Assembly (NCBI GenBank): GCA_001769385.1
Contig: MEPB01000004.1
Coordinates: 1 to 54,825 of the forward strand
DNA from: Bacteroidetes bacterium RIFCSPLOWO2_12_FULL_35_15
GTDB taxonomy: Bacteria > Bacteroidota > Bacteroidia > 2-12-FULL-35-15
DNA length: 54,825 bases
Direction of reading: 5' to 3'
Shown in pieces: positions 9,003 through 17,448 of the stretch. Below the pieces are notes generated by a model. The model made no database searches, was not told where the DNA came from, and saw only the letters and a program-made list of their open reading frames with translations. The position numbers and the translations under genes were made by a program. Each line of letters begins with the position of its first letter. Positions within the stretch are counted from its first letter, which is position 1.

Positions 9003-9422
9003 ATGAAAAAACTATCACTTAGTATTACCATGATTATGATGCTTTTATTTAGCTTATCTACTATGCAGGCACAAGAACTCAGAAACAGTTCAGGAAACAG
9101 CACAGGAAAAATTGATTCGGATGGAACCATCAGAAATGGTTCAGGCAATAGTGTTGGGAAAGTTGATTCGGGTGGAACGGTTAGAAATAGCTCCGGTAAC
9201 AGCATTGGCAAAATTGATTCGGATGGTACGATCAGAAATGGTTCAGGAAACAGTATTGGAAAAGTTGATTCTGATGGAACTGTACGTAACAGTTCCGGGA
9301 ACAGCATAGGAAAGATCGATTCTGACGGTACAGTTCGTAACAGTTCCGGAAATAGTATCGGAAGTGCAAAAGGAGTATCAAAAGGAGCAGCAGCTGTTGT
9401 GTTTTTCTTCTTTTCGTTCTAA
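9003..9422 (+). CDS. Secreted 17-residue-repeat protein, copy 2
   Basis: 139 residues, the same length and layout as copy 1: signal peptide to MQAQ, five full 17-residue units plus a partial one, and the identical hydrophobic end AAAVVFFFFSF. The units here read RNSSGNSIGKIDSDGT, with asparagine replacing serine in most SGxS positions, so the two proteins differ systematically. One unit has DSGGT in place of DSDGT. The signal peptide and repeats have diverged at silent and non-silent sites, so the duplication is not recent. A strong terminator follows. Function unknown. Confidence 0.8.
   Translation: MKKLSLSITMIMMLLFSLSTMQAQELRNSSGNSTGKIDSDGTIRNGSGNSVGKVDSGGTVRNSSGNSIGKIDSDGTIRNGSGNSIGKVDSDGTVRNSSGNSIGKIDSDGTVRNSSGNSIGSAKGVSKGAAAVVFFFFSF
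9081..9362 (+). repeat. 51-base coding repeats, copy 2
   Basis: Five full 51-base units and one partial unit, matching in register those at 8585-8866. They encode the RNSSGNSIGKIDSDGT type repeats. Confidence 0.85.
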
Positions 9423-9468
9423 TACTAATTTTATATTTCAATTGGAATATAAGAAGAGACATCTACTT

Positions 9469-9509
9469 AAAACAAAAACCTCACAGCAGCGCTGTGAGGT
9501 TTTTGTTTT
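9469..9509. terminator. Strong bidirectional terminator
   Basis: A 19-bp perfect stem closes a 3-base loop (CTCACAGC-AGC-GCTGTGAG core), flanked by A and T tracts on both sides. It can end the repeat-protein transcript on the plus strand and the fabI transcript on the minus strand. Confidence 0.9.
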
Positions 9510-9536
9510 ATATAAAAAGATCGTTAATTATTTTTT

Positions 9537-10355
9537 TTATTTACCCTTTCCAATTTTTTCTATTACTTCAGCACTTGCTCCTGTTGAAGAATAACCTCCA
9601 TCATGAAATAAATTCTGCATAGTTACCATTTTTGTAAGATCAGAAAATAAAGTAATACAATAGTCGGCACAAGATTCAGCACTTGCATTACCAAGCGGTG
9701 AAACAGAATCAGCAAAATCATATAGATCACTAAATCCTTTTATTCCATTTCCAGCGGTCGTTTTTGTAGGCGATTGAGAAATTGTATTAACACGCACATT
9801 CCTGTGTTTCCCATAGTAATAACCAAAACTACGCGTGATAGACTCTAACAATGCTTTAATATCTGCCATATCGGTATAGAACGGATAGGTTCGTTGAGCT
9901 GCAATGAAAGATAGCGCCACCACACTTCCCCATTCACTGATTGCATCAAGTTTATACGCTACACTTAACATTTTATGTAATGAATAAGCTGATACATCAA
10001 TCCCTTTTGTATAGTATTCATAATCCAATTCAGGATACGGGACATTTTTACGAATATTTACACTCATTCCAATTGAGTGCAAAACAAAATCAATTTTACC
10101 TCCTAATATTTCTTGTGACTGTGTAAACAAATTGGTGATATCATCAACATTGGTAGCATCCGCAGGAATAATTTTTGAATTTGTTTTTTTTGCCAATTCA
10201 TTGATTTCCCCCATTCGCATTGCTATGGGAGCATTGGTTAATACAAATATTGCACCTTCTTCATGTGCTTTTTCAGCCACTTTCCATGCGATCGAATTTT
10301 CATCTAAAGCTCCGCTTATTATTCCTCTTTTTCCTTTTAATAAATTGTATGCCAT
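9537..10355 (-). CDS. fabI: Enoyl-[acyl-carrier-protein] reductase (NADH), FabI type
   Basis: 272 residues, normal for FabI. It reduces trans-2-enoyl-ACP in the last step of each fatty-acid elongation round, in the cytoplasm. It is an SDR-fold enzyme with a nucleotide-binding stretch GALDENSIAW at 15-24, HSIG at 93-96 and the catalytic Y160-x6-K167. Where E. coli FabI has Tyr146 this protein has Phe150, as does InhA of mycobacteria, so activity should be retained. It is last in the minus-strand run bamD-rpoZ-coaBC-porD-recN-fabI. A TATATTTG box at 10392-10399 suggests it also has its own promoter. Confidence 0.93.
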   Translation of the reverse strand: MAYNLLKGKRGIISGALDENSIAWKVAEKAHEEGAIFVLTNAPIAMRMGEINELAKKTNSKIIPADATNVDDITNLFTQSQEILGGKIDFVLHSIGMSVNIRKNVPYPELDYEYYTKGIDVSAYSLHKMLSVAYKLDAISEWGSVVALSFIAAQRTYPFYTDMADIKALLESITRSFGYYYGKHRNVRVNTISQSPTKTTAGNGIKGFSDLYDFADSVSPLGNASAESCADYCITLFSDLTKMVTMQNLFHDGGYSSTGASAEVIEKIGKGK

Positions 10356-10391
10356 ATTTTAAATCTTGATTTGAAATGTTAATGATAAATA

Positions 10392-10399
10392 CAAATATA
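10392..10399 (-). promoter_or_regulatory. -7 box for fabI
   Basis: Minus-strand TATATTTG fits TAnnTTTG and lies 37 bases before the fabI ATG. No TTG element at the expected distance is visible. Confidence 0.45.
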
Positions 10400-10408
10400 G
10401 TAATTTGT

Positions 10409-12064
10409 TTAATTTTTAAGCAGTTCTTTTGCATTACTTATTGCAGCTGAAGTTGGATTTCCTGTACTTAGCATTTTTGCAATTTCAAGAACCCGTTCTT
10501 GATGCGAAAGTTTTTTGATGTTGGAGAATGTTTTATTGTTTTTTTCTTCTTTGTAAACAAATAAGTGATTTTCTCCTTTGCTTGCTATTTGTGGTAAATG
10601 AGTGATCACAACTACCTGAATTTTTTTCGACATCAATGTCATGATGCTCCCTACTTTATCGGCAATATCACCGGAAACACCTGTATCGATCTCATCAAAA
10701 ATAATAGTTGGTAAAGATGTTCGTTCGGCAATTAAAGATTTTATACTCAGCATCAATCGCGATAATTCACCACCGGAAGCTACTTTATTAAGTTCTTTAA
10801 AATCGCTGCCTTTATTAGCCGAAAAAACAAAATTTACTTTATCCATTCCGGTAGAAGTAAATACAAGTGTTTCAGTTTGTTCGATCTTCAGTTTTGCATT
10901 TGGCATTGCTAAGGCGGATAGGAGAGTAGCAATTTCTGTTTCTATTTTAGGAATTACTTTTTTACGATTCGCAGTAATTTTTTTTGCAAGAGATGTTAAT
11001 GTTCTCTGAAGTGTTTCAAGTTCTTTCTTTATTTTTTCAATCTTCGTCTCTAAGGAGCTAAAATCAAGTAGTTTGTTGCTTAATTCATCTTTAATAGTAA
11101 TTAATTCTGCTACTGTTTTAACCTGATGCTTTTGTTGTAAACGATAAATTGTATCTAAGCGAAATGTAAGTTCTTCAATACGTTTTGGATCATAATTAAT
11201 TTCCTGTTCAAGCATTTCAAGCTCATTCGCGATATCTTTTAATTCAATAAACGAACTGTTCAGTCTGCTATCTAATTCGTTTATCTCGGACTTGAATTTT
11301 GAAATTGAATGAAGTATAACTTTTATTTCAGTTAATGAAGAGATCAGATTTTGTTCACCACCATTTAATCTTAACGCAACTTTTGATAAATTAAGTTTGA
11401 TGTCTTCTGCATTGTTCAATGTTTCTAATTCCTGCTCCAGTATGGATTGTTCCTCAGTTTTCAAATTAGCATCTTCCAATTCGTTGAACTGAAATTGAAA
11501 ATAATCTAATTCTTTTTTCGCTTTTAATTCCTGCTCAATCAATTCTGATAATTTTTTCTCAACTAATTTGAACTGCTTAAAATTGGTTGAATAATCTGTT
11601 AAGAGTTCTGCATGATCAGCAAACGCATCAAGCACAGAAAGTTGAAATTCACTCCCGTTCAATGTTAATGTTTCGTGTTGGGAATGTATATCGATTAATC
11701 GATTGCCTAATTCTTTCAGCTGATTAAGTGTAACGGGAGTATCGTTAATAAATGCACGTGATTTACCTTCCGGATTAATTTCTCTGCGAATACTGGTGAT
11801 ATCTTCATGATCCAATTCATTTGCAGTGAAAAATTCTTTTAAAGCATACTCTTTGATATTAAATGAAGCTTCAACGATACATTTTTTTGATTTATCCTGT
11901 AAGGCCTGTGTATCAGCACGACTTCCGGCAACAAGTCCAAGAGCTCCTAACAATATAGATTTCCCTGCACCTGTTTCTCCTGTAATAATGGTCAAGCCAT
12001 CCGAAAGGTCTATTTCGAGCTTATCTATTAAAGCGTAATTCTGTACAGATAATTTTTTTAACAT
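10409..12064 (-). CDS. recN: DNA repair protein RecN
   Basis: 551 residues, full length. This SMC-like ATPase acts in recombinational repair of double-strand breaks. The N-terminal half-ATPase holds Walker A GETGAGKS at residues 29-36. The middle, about 155-375, is charged and coiled-coil-like. The C-terminal half-ATPase has the signature ASGGELSRLML and Walker B IIFDEIDTGVSG. It sits between porD and fabI in the conserved minus-strand block, with 329 bases to porD, so it may have its own promoter. Confidence 0.95.
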   Translation of the reverse strand: MLKKLSVQNYALIDKLEIDLSDGLTIITGETGAGKSILLGALGLVAGSRADTQALQDKSKKCIVEASFNIKEYALKEFFTANELDHEDITSIRREINPEGKSRAFINDTPVTLNQLKELGNRLIDIHSQHETLTLNGSEFQLSVLDAFADHAELLTDYSTNFKQFKLVEKKLSELIEQELKAKKELDYFQFQFNELEDANLKTEEQSILEQELETLNNAEDIKLNLSKVALRLNGGEQNLISSLTEIKVILHSISKFKSEINELDSRLNSSFIELKDIANELEMLEQEINYDPKRIEELTFRLDTIYRLQQKHQVKTVAELITIKDELSNKLLDFSSLETKIEKIKKELETLQRTLTSLAKKITANRKKVIPKIETEIATLLSALAMPNAKLKIEQTETLVFTSTGMDKVNFVFSANKGSDFKELNKVASGGELSRLMLSIKSLIAERTSLPTIIFDEIDTGVSGDIADKVGSIMTLMSKKIQVVVITHLPQIASKGENHLFVYKEEKNNKTFSNIKKLSHQERVLEIAKMLSTGNPTSAAISNAKELLKN

Positions 12065-12393
12065 AATTTATTTATTCTAATCAAAGCCGATGCAAAGCGA
12101 TGGTATTAATTTTAGTAAAAATTCTATTTAAAGCTCTTTATCATTTTTTACTATTTCAGCTTCACTCCGTATAAACTCTGCAGAAAAATCATTTTTCATT
12201 TTACATTTTTTCTGAAAAATATAAAGATTCCTCCGCGGAGTTTACACTGAGCGGAGCCGAAGTGGTCATGATATTCTCGATTCTGCTAAATTCTTTTAGG
12301 AAATTTAAACAGATGCTAAATTAGAATTAAAAATTCTTTTGAAAAAAAATTAATTGAAAAGTAATTAACAGTTTTCACTGTTGAAAAAACAGA
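12065..12393. other. Intergenic gap between porD and recN
   Basis: 329 bases without a supported gene. It contains a GC-richer patch near 12232-12270 (CCGCGGAG, then CACTGAGCGGAGCCGAAGTG) that resembles fragments of intergenic repeats. No RNA structure was recognised. Confidence 0.5.
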
Positions 12394-13293
12394 CTACTGG
12401 GTAGCCATTATCTTTTGGTATTTATTGCTATTGGTGGGATCAATTTCGTTTAAAATGTTTAATGCCCGTGATTTTTCATCAGAAAATCCTCCCGAAAAGA
12501 TATTAATGATCTCATCCGCTTTGGCATTGAAAAAAACTTGTAAACTAAATGATAAAGGTTTTGCTTCGTGTACTTTTTTAAGATCAGCCAGGCTTTCTAA
12601 AATTGCCGCCCTGCCGCTTTCTTTATTATCCACCATTTCATCCAGCCCTTTGCGGTGATAATTGTACATACCTTCACGTAATGCCACAAATGACGCATCA
12701 AGCATATTATTGATGATCCAATAACGATTTTTATCTCCATCAAAAGCTTTCCATCCTTTTCCGGATGCATTTTGTGCGCTGTTAACCACTGCTAATGCCT
12801 TTTGCAAATAAGTAGTGCCGCCATTCATTGAAAATGTATCGTAATCCATCCCGATGATCAGATTTGCATAAAAAGCGAGAATAGAGGTAAGCTCCGAAGT
12901 GTAAGTGTTTTCAGTAAAATCTAATGCCTGGTTTTCGATATATTTAAATTGAATATCATTATCATTAAAATTTAATAGAGGAGAATTATACGATGTTTTG
13001 AAAATTGGCCTGCGTGCCTGAACCTGAAGAGTTGCTTTAAACTCATCATTAGAAACTTTTTCTGTTATGTTTATTAAAATGCTGCAATCGATTCTTTCTT
13101 CTGTTTTAAATGTTTCTGTGGTCCATTTTTTATTATTCAAAAATTCAAAAATGGCGGTTTGCAAAGCATCGAATACTCGTTTGTCTGTACCGGAAATCTG
13201 TTGTGTTAAAACTTGCACCTGGCAGTTTAATTCCTGTGCCGGCAAAGAAAATCTCAGTGAAACTAAAAGTAGGAATAGGATGAGTTTATGCAA
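12394..13293 (-). CDS. porD: Type IX secretion component PorD (DUF4835)
   Basis: 299 residues with a signal peptide (LILFLLLVSLRFSLPAQ) and mature start ELNCQVQVLTQQISGTDKRVF, the opening typical of DUF4835, now called PorD. The rest (ILINITEK, LQVQARRPIFKTSYNSP, FYANLIIGMDYDTF) also fits that family. PorD is a periplasmic or outer-membrane-associated T9SS component whose exact role is poorly known. The stop of coaBC lies 2 bases before its ATG, so the two are surely co-transcribed. Its presence agrees with the three T9SS cargo proteins in this window. Confidence 0.85.
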   Translation of the reverse strand: MHKLILFLLLVSLRFSLPAQELNCQVQVLTQQISGTDKRVFDALQTAIFEFLNNKKWTTETFKTEERIDCSILINITEKVSNDEFKATLQVQARRPIFKTSYNSPLLNFNDNDIQFKYIENQALDFTENTYTSELTSILAFYANLIIGMDYDTFSMNGGTTYLQKALAVVNSAQNASGKGWKAFDGDKNRYWIINNMLDASFVALREGMYNYHRKGLDEMVDNKESGRAAILESLADLKKVHEAKPLSFSLQVFFNAKADEIINIFSGGFSDEKSRALNILNEIDPTNSNKYQKIMATQ

Positions 13294-13295
13294 TT

Positions 13296-14504
13296 TTACT
13301 TCTTTATTTTAAGTTTATATTTTTCAATTTTTTTCACAATATCTTTTGCCACATCCGGCTTGCTTTTTAACTCGAATTTTGTGATTTTATTGTGCTTGTC
13401 TATAATTGTAATTTTATTCGTTTCTGTTTTAAAACCGGCTCCAATGTCATTCAATGAATTCAAGACAATAAGGTCAAGATTTTTATTTTTTAGTTTTAGT
13501 TTTGCATTTTCGATCTCCTTCTCGGTTTCAAGTGCAAAACCTACCAGTATTTGATTATTTTTTTTTATTTTTCCTAACTCAGCTAAGGTATCTTTTGTTG
13601 GTGTTAGAGCGATACTACTTAACGATTTAGATTTTTTAATTTTTTGATTTGCAATTTTTACCGGTTTAAAATCTGCCACAGCAGCTGAAAGCACAGCGAT
13701 ATCGGAGGTGTGAAATTCTTTTAAGGTTGCATTATAAAGTTCTTCGGCTGATGTGACATCAATTCGTTTAATGTTTTTATTTGATATGGATAATGCATTC
13801 GGACCACAGATCAATGTTACTTTTCCTCCTTGATCAGCAAATTCTTCGGCAAGAGCAAATCCCATTTTACCTGTTGAATGATTTCCAATAAATCTGACTG
13901 GATCAATGGCTTCATAAGTCGGTCCTGCAGTTATAACTATTTTTTTTCCTGAAAATGGTAAGTTTTTTGAAAATTCCTTTTCAAGAAAAACTATAATTTC
14001 TTCCGGTTCAGCCATTCGGCCCTCACCATGTAAGCCACTTGCTAATTCACCATTCTTCGGATCGATAATTCCATTACCAAATGATCTTAAACGTTTTAAA
14101 TTTTCTGTTGTGGCAGGATGTTTATACATGTCCAGATCCATTGATGGTGCAATAAATACCTTGCAACGGGCAGATAAATAAACGGCAAGCAATAAATTAT
14201 CACATGCTCCATTTGCCATTTTTGAAATTGTATTGGCAGTTGCCGGAGCAATTACCATTACATCAGCCCAAAGGCCAAGATCAACATGACTGTTCCATTC
14301 GCTTGTTTTATTTGCGAAACTGGTCAGTACGGGATTCTTTGAAAGAGTGGAAAGAGTTAAAGGAGTGACGAACTCCAGAGATGCAGGGGTCATAATTACT
14401 CTTACGTTTGCACCTGCTTTAATGAGCAAACGTACTAAAAATGCTGATTTATAGGCAGCGATACCGCCTGTAACACCTATAATAATGTTTTTATTGCTCA
14501 GCAT
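13296..14504 (-). CDS. coaBC: Bifunctional phosphopantothenoylcysteine decarboxylase / phosphopantothenate-cysteine ligase
   Basis: 402 residues, full length. It carries out two successive steps of coenzyme A synthesis in the cytoplasm. The N-terminal flavoprotein (CoaC) domain shows GVTGGIAAYKSAFLVRLL, HVDLGLWADVMVIAPATANT and PSMDLDMY, the Bacteroidota form of the PAMNxxM substrate loop. The C-terminal CoaB domain starts near residue 185 with VITAGPTYEAIDPVRFIGN and STGKMG. It is tightly linked to porD downstream. An inverted repeat separates it from rpoZ. Confidence 0.95.
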   Translation of the reverse strand: MLSNKNIIIGVTGGIAAYKSAFLVRLLIKAGANVRVIMTPASLEFVTPLTLSTLSKNPVLTSFANKTSEWNSHVDLGLWADVMVIAPATANTISKMANGACDNLLLAVYLSARCKVFIAPSMDLDMYKHPATTENLKRLRSFGNGIIDPKNGELASGLHGEGRMAEPEEIIVFLEKEFSKNLPFSGKKIVITAGPTYEAIDPVRFIGNHSTGKMGFALAEEFADQGGKVTLICGPNALSISNKNIKRIDVTSAEELYNATLKEFHTSDIAVLSAAVADFKPVKIANQKIKKSKSLSSIALTPTKDTLAELGKIKKNNQILVGFALETEKEIENAKLKLKNKNLDLIVLNSLNDIGAGFKTETNKITIIDKHNKITKFELKSKPDVAKDIVKKIEKYKLKIKK

Positions 14505-14523
14505 TTTTTTAGAAAAATAAAAA

Positions 14524-14565
14524 TGTCATTTCGAACAAGATAAAATACTTTAGTTCGAAATGACA
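14524..14565. repeat. Small palindrome between rpoZ and coaBC
   Basis: Perfect 13-bp arms (TGTCATTTCGAAC at 14524-14536 and its complement at 14553-14565) with a 16-base AT-rich loop. The arm resembles one arm of the repeat at 5856-5915. It may weaken read-through inside the block but has no T tract. Confidence 0.65.
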
Positions 14566-14580
14566 AATTATGAATTTTTA

Positions 14581-14910
14581 TTATTTCTGTGGTTCAGTAA
14601 GTGGATTTCTATGATAAATTTTATCATCATAAAATTCCTGAATGGCGATCAATGAAGGTTTTGGTAAACGTTCATAAAATTTAGAAATTTCAATTTGCTC
14701 ACGATTTTCGAAGATCTCTTCTAAATTATCAGTGTTTGAAGCAAATTCAGCCAACTTGCTTGTTAATTCTTCTTTAATTTCAGAACTAATTTGATTTGCA
14801 CGTTTAGAAATAATGGCAATACTTTCATAAATGTTGCCTGTTTTACCATCCAGGTCTCTTAAATCACGTGTAGTTGTAGTTAAATCAGCGTTTGTTTTTT
14901 TGTAGTCCAT
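14581..14910 (-). CDS. rpoZ: DNA-directed RNA polymerase omega subunit (Bacteroidota type)
   Basis: 109 residues. The sequence fits the Bacteroidota omega form, which differs from the proteobacterial one: TTTTRDLRDLDGKTGNIYES, then IISKRANQIS and the C-terminal YERLPKPSLIAIQEFYD. Omega aids assembly and stability of RNA polymerase. It starts 4 bases after bamD stops, and coaBC follows; this order is common in the phylum. Confidence 0.9.
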   Translation of the reverse strand: MDYKKTNADLTTTTRDLRDLDGKTGNIYESIAIISKRANQISSEIKEELTSKLAEFASNTDNLEEIFENREQIEISKFYERLPKPSLIAIQEFYDDKIYHRNPLTEPQK

Positions 14911-14914
14911 TTTT

Positions 14915-15799
14915 TTATGATGTTGGTTTATTATATTTTTCTAAACTTTTCAGTGCGCTGGAATAGATCATTTCAGCGGCTTTTAAATATTCACTTTTTG
15001 GAAAATTGTCAACAAATTTAAAATAAGCATCCACGGCAGATTTAAATCGTTCCTGTTTTTTTGATTCAATACTATTTAAGGCTAACAAATAATAACATTT
15101 AATCGTTAAATAGTTTAATTCTTCCACATGTTTTGTGTCGGGAAAATCTTTAAGGTGATTATTAAATGCAACAATAGAAGCTTTGTAATCGCTCATGCGA
15201 TAATAAAGCATTGCGCTTTCATATGATTTCAGTTCCAATTTCCCTCTCAACTTATCTAATATTTCATTACATTCAGGAATACGTTCGCTTTTGGGATATT
15301 GATTTGTAAAGCGTTGAAACTCTTTAATAGCAAGTTTTGTATCAATCTGATCAAGACTGTATTCCGGTGAATTCAAATAAAAGCAATAGGCATTCATATA
15401 GGCACATTCTTCAGCATGTTTGCTGTTTGGAAACATCTTTGCATAGTTACGAAATTGGTAGCCTGCAACTAAATAATCTTCCAGGTTATAATTACAATAA
15501 GCATAATAATAATGAACTTCCTCTGCTTTAGCTGTTCCTCTGTAAATACTCATTAACTCTTCAAAAAGGGTTAATGCTTTCGTATAATCTTCCTTATCGA
15601 AATACCTGACTGCCGCAGCATATTTGGCATCCATATCGCTACTTTTAACAAGTTTGTTGAACTTGCCAAGTGTAATATCAATACGTTTATGTTTACCGGA
15701 TTTAGCATCTGACTCGTAAACTTTTCTTTCGTTATGACACGAAACAATGCTTAAGAGTAAAATTACCAGGAAAGATATTTTTAAATGTTTTATTAGCAT
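14915..15799 (-). CDS. bamD: Outer membrane protein assembly factor BamD
   Basis: 294 residues. The signal peptide ends in a lipobox (LLSIVSC), giving an outer-membrane lipoprotein facing the periplasm. The body is made of TPR-like helices with the BamD pattern: YDKAL-like DYTKALTLFEELM, YYYAYCNYNLEDYLVAGYQF, then FPNSKHAEECAYM and later YPKSERIPECN. BamD works with BamA to insert beta-barrel proteins. It is first in the minus-strand block and has a TATCTTTG box just upstream. Confidence 0.92.
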   Translation of the reverse strand: MLIKHLKISFLVILLLSIVSCHNERKVYESDAKSGKHKRIDITLGKFNKLVKSSDMDAKYAAAVRYFDKEDYTKALTLFEELMSIYRGTAKAEEVHYYYAYCNYNLEDYLVAGYQFRNYAKMFPNSKHAEECAYMNAYCFYLNSPEYSLDQIDTKLAIKEFQRFTNQYPKSERIPECNEILDKLRGKLELKSYESAMLYYRMSDYKASIVAFNNHLKDFPDTKHVEELNYLTIKCYYLLALNSIESKKQERFKSAVDAYFKFVDNFPKSEYLKAAEMIYSSALKSLEKYNKPTS

Positions 15800-15809
15800 A
15801 ATAAGTTGG

Positions 15810-15817
15810 CAAAGATA
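15810..15817 (-). promoter_or_regulatory. -7 box for the bamD block
   Basis: Minus-strand TATCTTTG fits TAnnTTTG, 11 bases before the bamD ATG. The untranslated leader would be very short. No good TTG element is seen upstream. Confidence 0.45.
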
Positions 15818-15958
15818 AGTTTTTTGGTTGAAATAAGTGCATTATTCCTTCTAATAATCATTAAACCGGCTTTTGTTAATTAAAAAACCTTTGAAACTAA
15901 GCCATAAAGCATTAATTTCGTGCCTTAAATTTTTGTAAAATATAATTATAACGATACG

Positions 15959-17203
15959 ATGAAAGATTTATTCGAAAAAATTAAAGCTAACCGTGGTCCG
16001 ATAGGGATGCATGCAAAAGAATCACATGGATATTTTACTTTTCCAAAATTGGAAGGCGAAATTGGTCCAAATATGATATTTAGAGGCCGACCGCGTTTAA
16101 ATTGGAGCTTGAATAATTATTTAGGTTTAGCAAATCATCCTGAAGTACGTAAAGCGGATGCTGATTCTGCTAAAGAATACGGTTTTGCAAATCCGATGGG
16201 TGCCCGAATGATGAGTGGAAACTCAAATTTTCATGAACAATTAGAAGCTGAATTATCTGATTTTGTAAAAAAAGAAGATACTATACTTTGTAATTTCGGT
16301 TATCAGGCAATGGTTTCCGCACTTGATTGCTTGGTTGATCGTCATGATGTAATTGTTTATGATGCAGAGGCGCATGCTTGTATTTTAGACGGTGTTCGTT
16401 TGCACATGGGCAAGCGTTATGTGTTCAAACATAATGATATGGAAGACTGCGAAAAACAGTTACAACGTGCAACAAAGTTAGCTGAAGAACAAAATGGTTC
16501 TATTTTGGTTATTACCGAAGGTGTTTTTGGAATGCGTGGAGACCAGGGAAAATTAAAAGAGATCGTTGCTCTGAAGAAAAAATTCAAATTCAGATTGTTC
16601 GTTGATGATGCGCATGGGATTGGAACAATGGGCGCAACAGGTGGTGGAACCGGTCAGGAGCAAGGTTGTCAGGATGGAATTGATATTTATTTTGGAACTT
16701 TTGCAAAATCATTTGCTTCAATTGGCGGTTTTATTTCCAGTGAAGAGCAGGTTGTTGAATATTTGCGATACAATATGCGTTCACAAATATTTGCAAAATC
16801 ATTACCATTACCATTGGTAATTGGAGCTTTAAAGCGTTTAGAGCTGATGCGTACCAAACCTGAATTAAAAAATAAACTTTGGGAAATTACAAATGCATTG
16901 CAAAAAGGTTTGAGAGAAGCAGGATTTGAAATCGGAGTAACCAACTCTCCTGTAACACCTGTATTTATGAATGGTTCAATTCCTGAGGCAACAAATTTAA
17001 TTTTGGATTTACGTGAAAATTTCAATATTTTCTGTTCAATGGTCGTGTATCCGGTTGTTCCGAAAGGCATGATCATTCTACGTATCATACCTACAGCCAC
17101 ACATACAATGGAAGATGTGAATTATACGATTGATGCATTCTCAAAAATTGTTGGGAAGCTAAAATCCGGACAATATATTTCAGATAAGATTGCAGCATTC
17201 TAA
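15959..17203 (+). CDS. Alpha-oxoamine synthase family PLP enzyme (serine palmitoyltransferase-like)
   Basis: 414 residues. These fold-type I PLP enzymes join an amino acid to an acyl-CoA with loss of CO2. Marks of the family: SLNNYLGLANHP, GARMMSGNSNFHEQLE, the PLP-ring-stacking segment DAEAHACILDGVRLH, FVDDAHGIGTMGATGGG and the Schiff-base lysine K250 in GTFAKSFASIGG. The stretches FKHNDMEDCEKQLQ and RSQIFAKSLPLPLV are closer to Bacteroidota sphingolipid or sulfonolipid enzymes than to BioF. Candidates are serine palmitoyltransferase, cysteate acyltransferase and glycine C-acetyltransferase; sequence alone does not separate them. It is transcribed alone, divergent from bamD. Confidence 0.85.
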   Translation: MKDLFEKIKANRGPIGMHAKESHGYFTFPKLEGEIGPNMIFRGRPRLNWSLNNYLGLANHPEVRKADADSAKEYGFANPMGARMMSGNSNFHEQLEAELSDFVKKEDTILCNFGYQAMVSALDCLVDRHDVIVYDAEAHACILDGVRLHMGKRYVFKHNDMEDCEKQLQRATKLAEEQNGSILVITEGVFGMRGDQGKLKEIVALKKKFKFRLFVDDAHGIGTMGATGGGTGQEQGCQDGIDIYFGTFAKSFASIGGFISSEEQVVEYLRYNMRSQIFAKSLPLPLVIGALKRLELMRTKPELKNKLWEITNALQKGLREAGFEIGVTNSPVTPVFMNGSIPEATNLILDLRENFNIFCSMVVYPVVPKGMIILRIIPTATHTMEDVNYTIDAFSKIVGKLKSGQYISDKIAAF

Positions 17204-17243
17204 TATTTTGAACCAATTAACGTTTATAAAAAAGAAAAAAAAC

Positions 17244-17369
17244 ATGAAAAAACCACTCCTATTATTTTCAGTAATTATGTTAACTCTGCTTGTACTAAGT
17301 TCATGTTCACATCGTGATTGTCGAGGAAAAAAGAAAACCTGTAAAACTGAAATGGGTGGTTGGTTATAA
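17244..17369 (+). CDS. 41-residue cysteine-rich lipoprotein
   Basis: A short frame starting MKKPLLLFSVIMLTLLVLSS with the lipobox cysteine next (LSSC). It then reads SHRDCRGKKKTCKTEMGGWL before the stop. The signal peptide and lipobox are clear. The mature part is only about 21 residues, basic, with three cysteines including the lipidated one. It begins 40 bases after the oxoamine synthase stops and ends just before a good terminator, which supports expression as a real gene. Small lipoproteins like this are common in Bacteroidota; function unknown. Confidence 0.7.
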   Translation: MKKPLLLFSVIMLTLLVLSSCSHRDCRGKKKTCKTEMGGWL

Positions 17370-17387
17370 TGTATATCTACAGTAAAA

Positions 17388-17423
17388 CAAAAAAGCCTCG
17401 CAAAATTGTGAGGCTTTTTTTTG
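17388..17423. terminator. Bidirectional terminator, copy 1
   Basis: Stem AAAAAAGCCTCGCA with its complement (one G-T pair), four-base loop AAAT, T tract on both strands. It lies between the small plus-strand lipoprotein gene and the convergent minus-strand gene. The same sequence recurs at 17898-17930. Confidence 0.85.
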
Positions 17424-17448
17424 TTTAGAGGGCAGAAGGGGATCTGCC

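Noticed and set aside
8569-9307. Long open frames on the minus strand opposite the 51-base repeats
   Set aside because: They exist only because the repeat unit has no stop in that frame. The plus-strand frame has signal peptides, regular protein repeats and a terminator.
8585-9362. Possible CRISPR-like array, since short repeats recur at an even period
   Set aside because: The 51-base units are contiguous with no spacers, stay in one reading frame and vary mainly at third codon positions. No cas gene is near.
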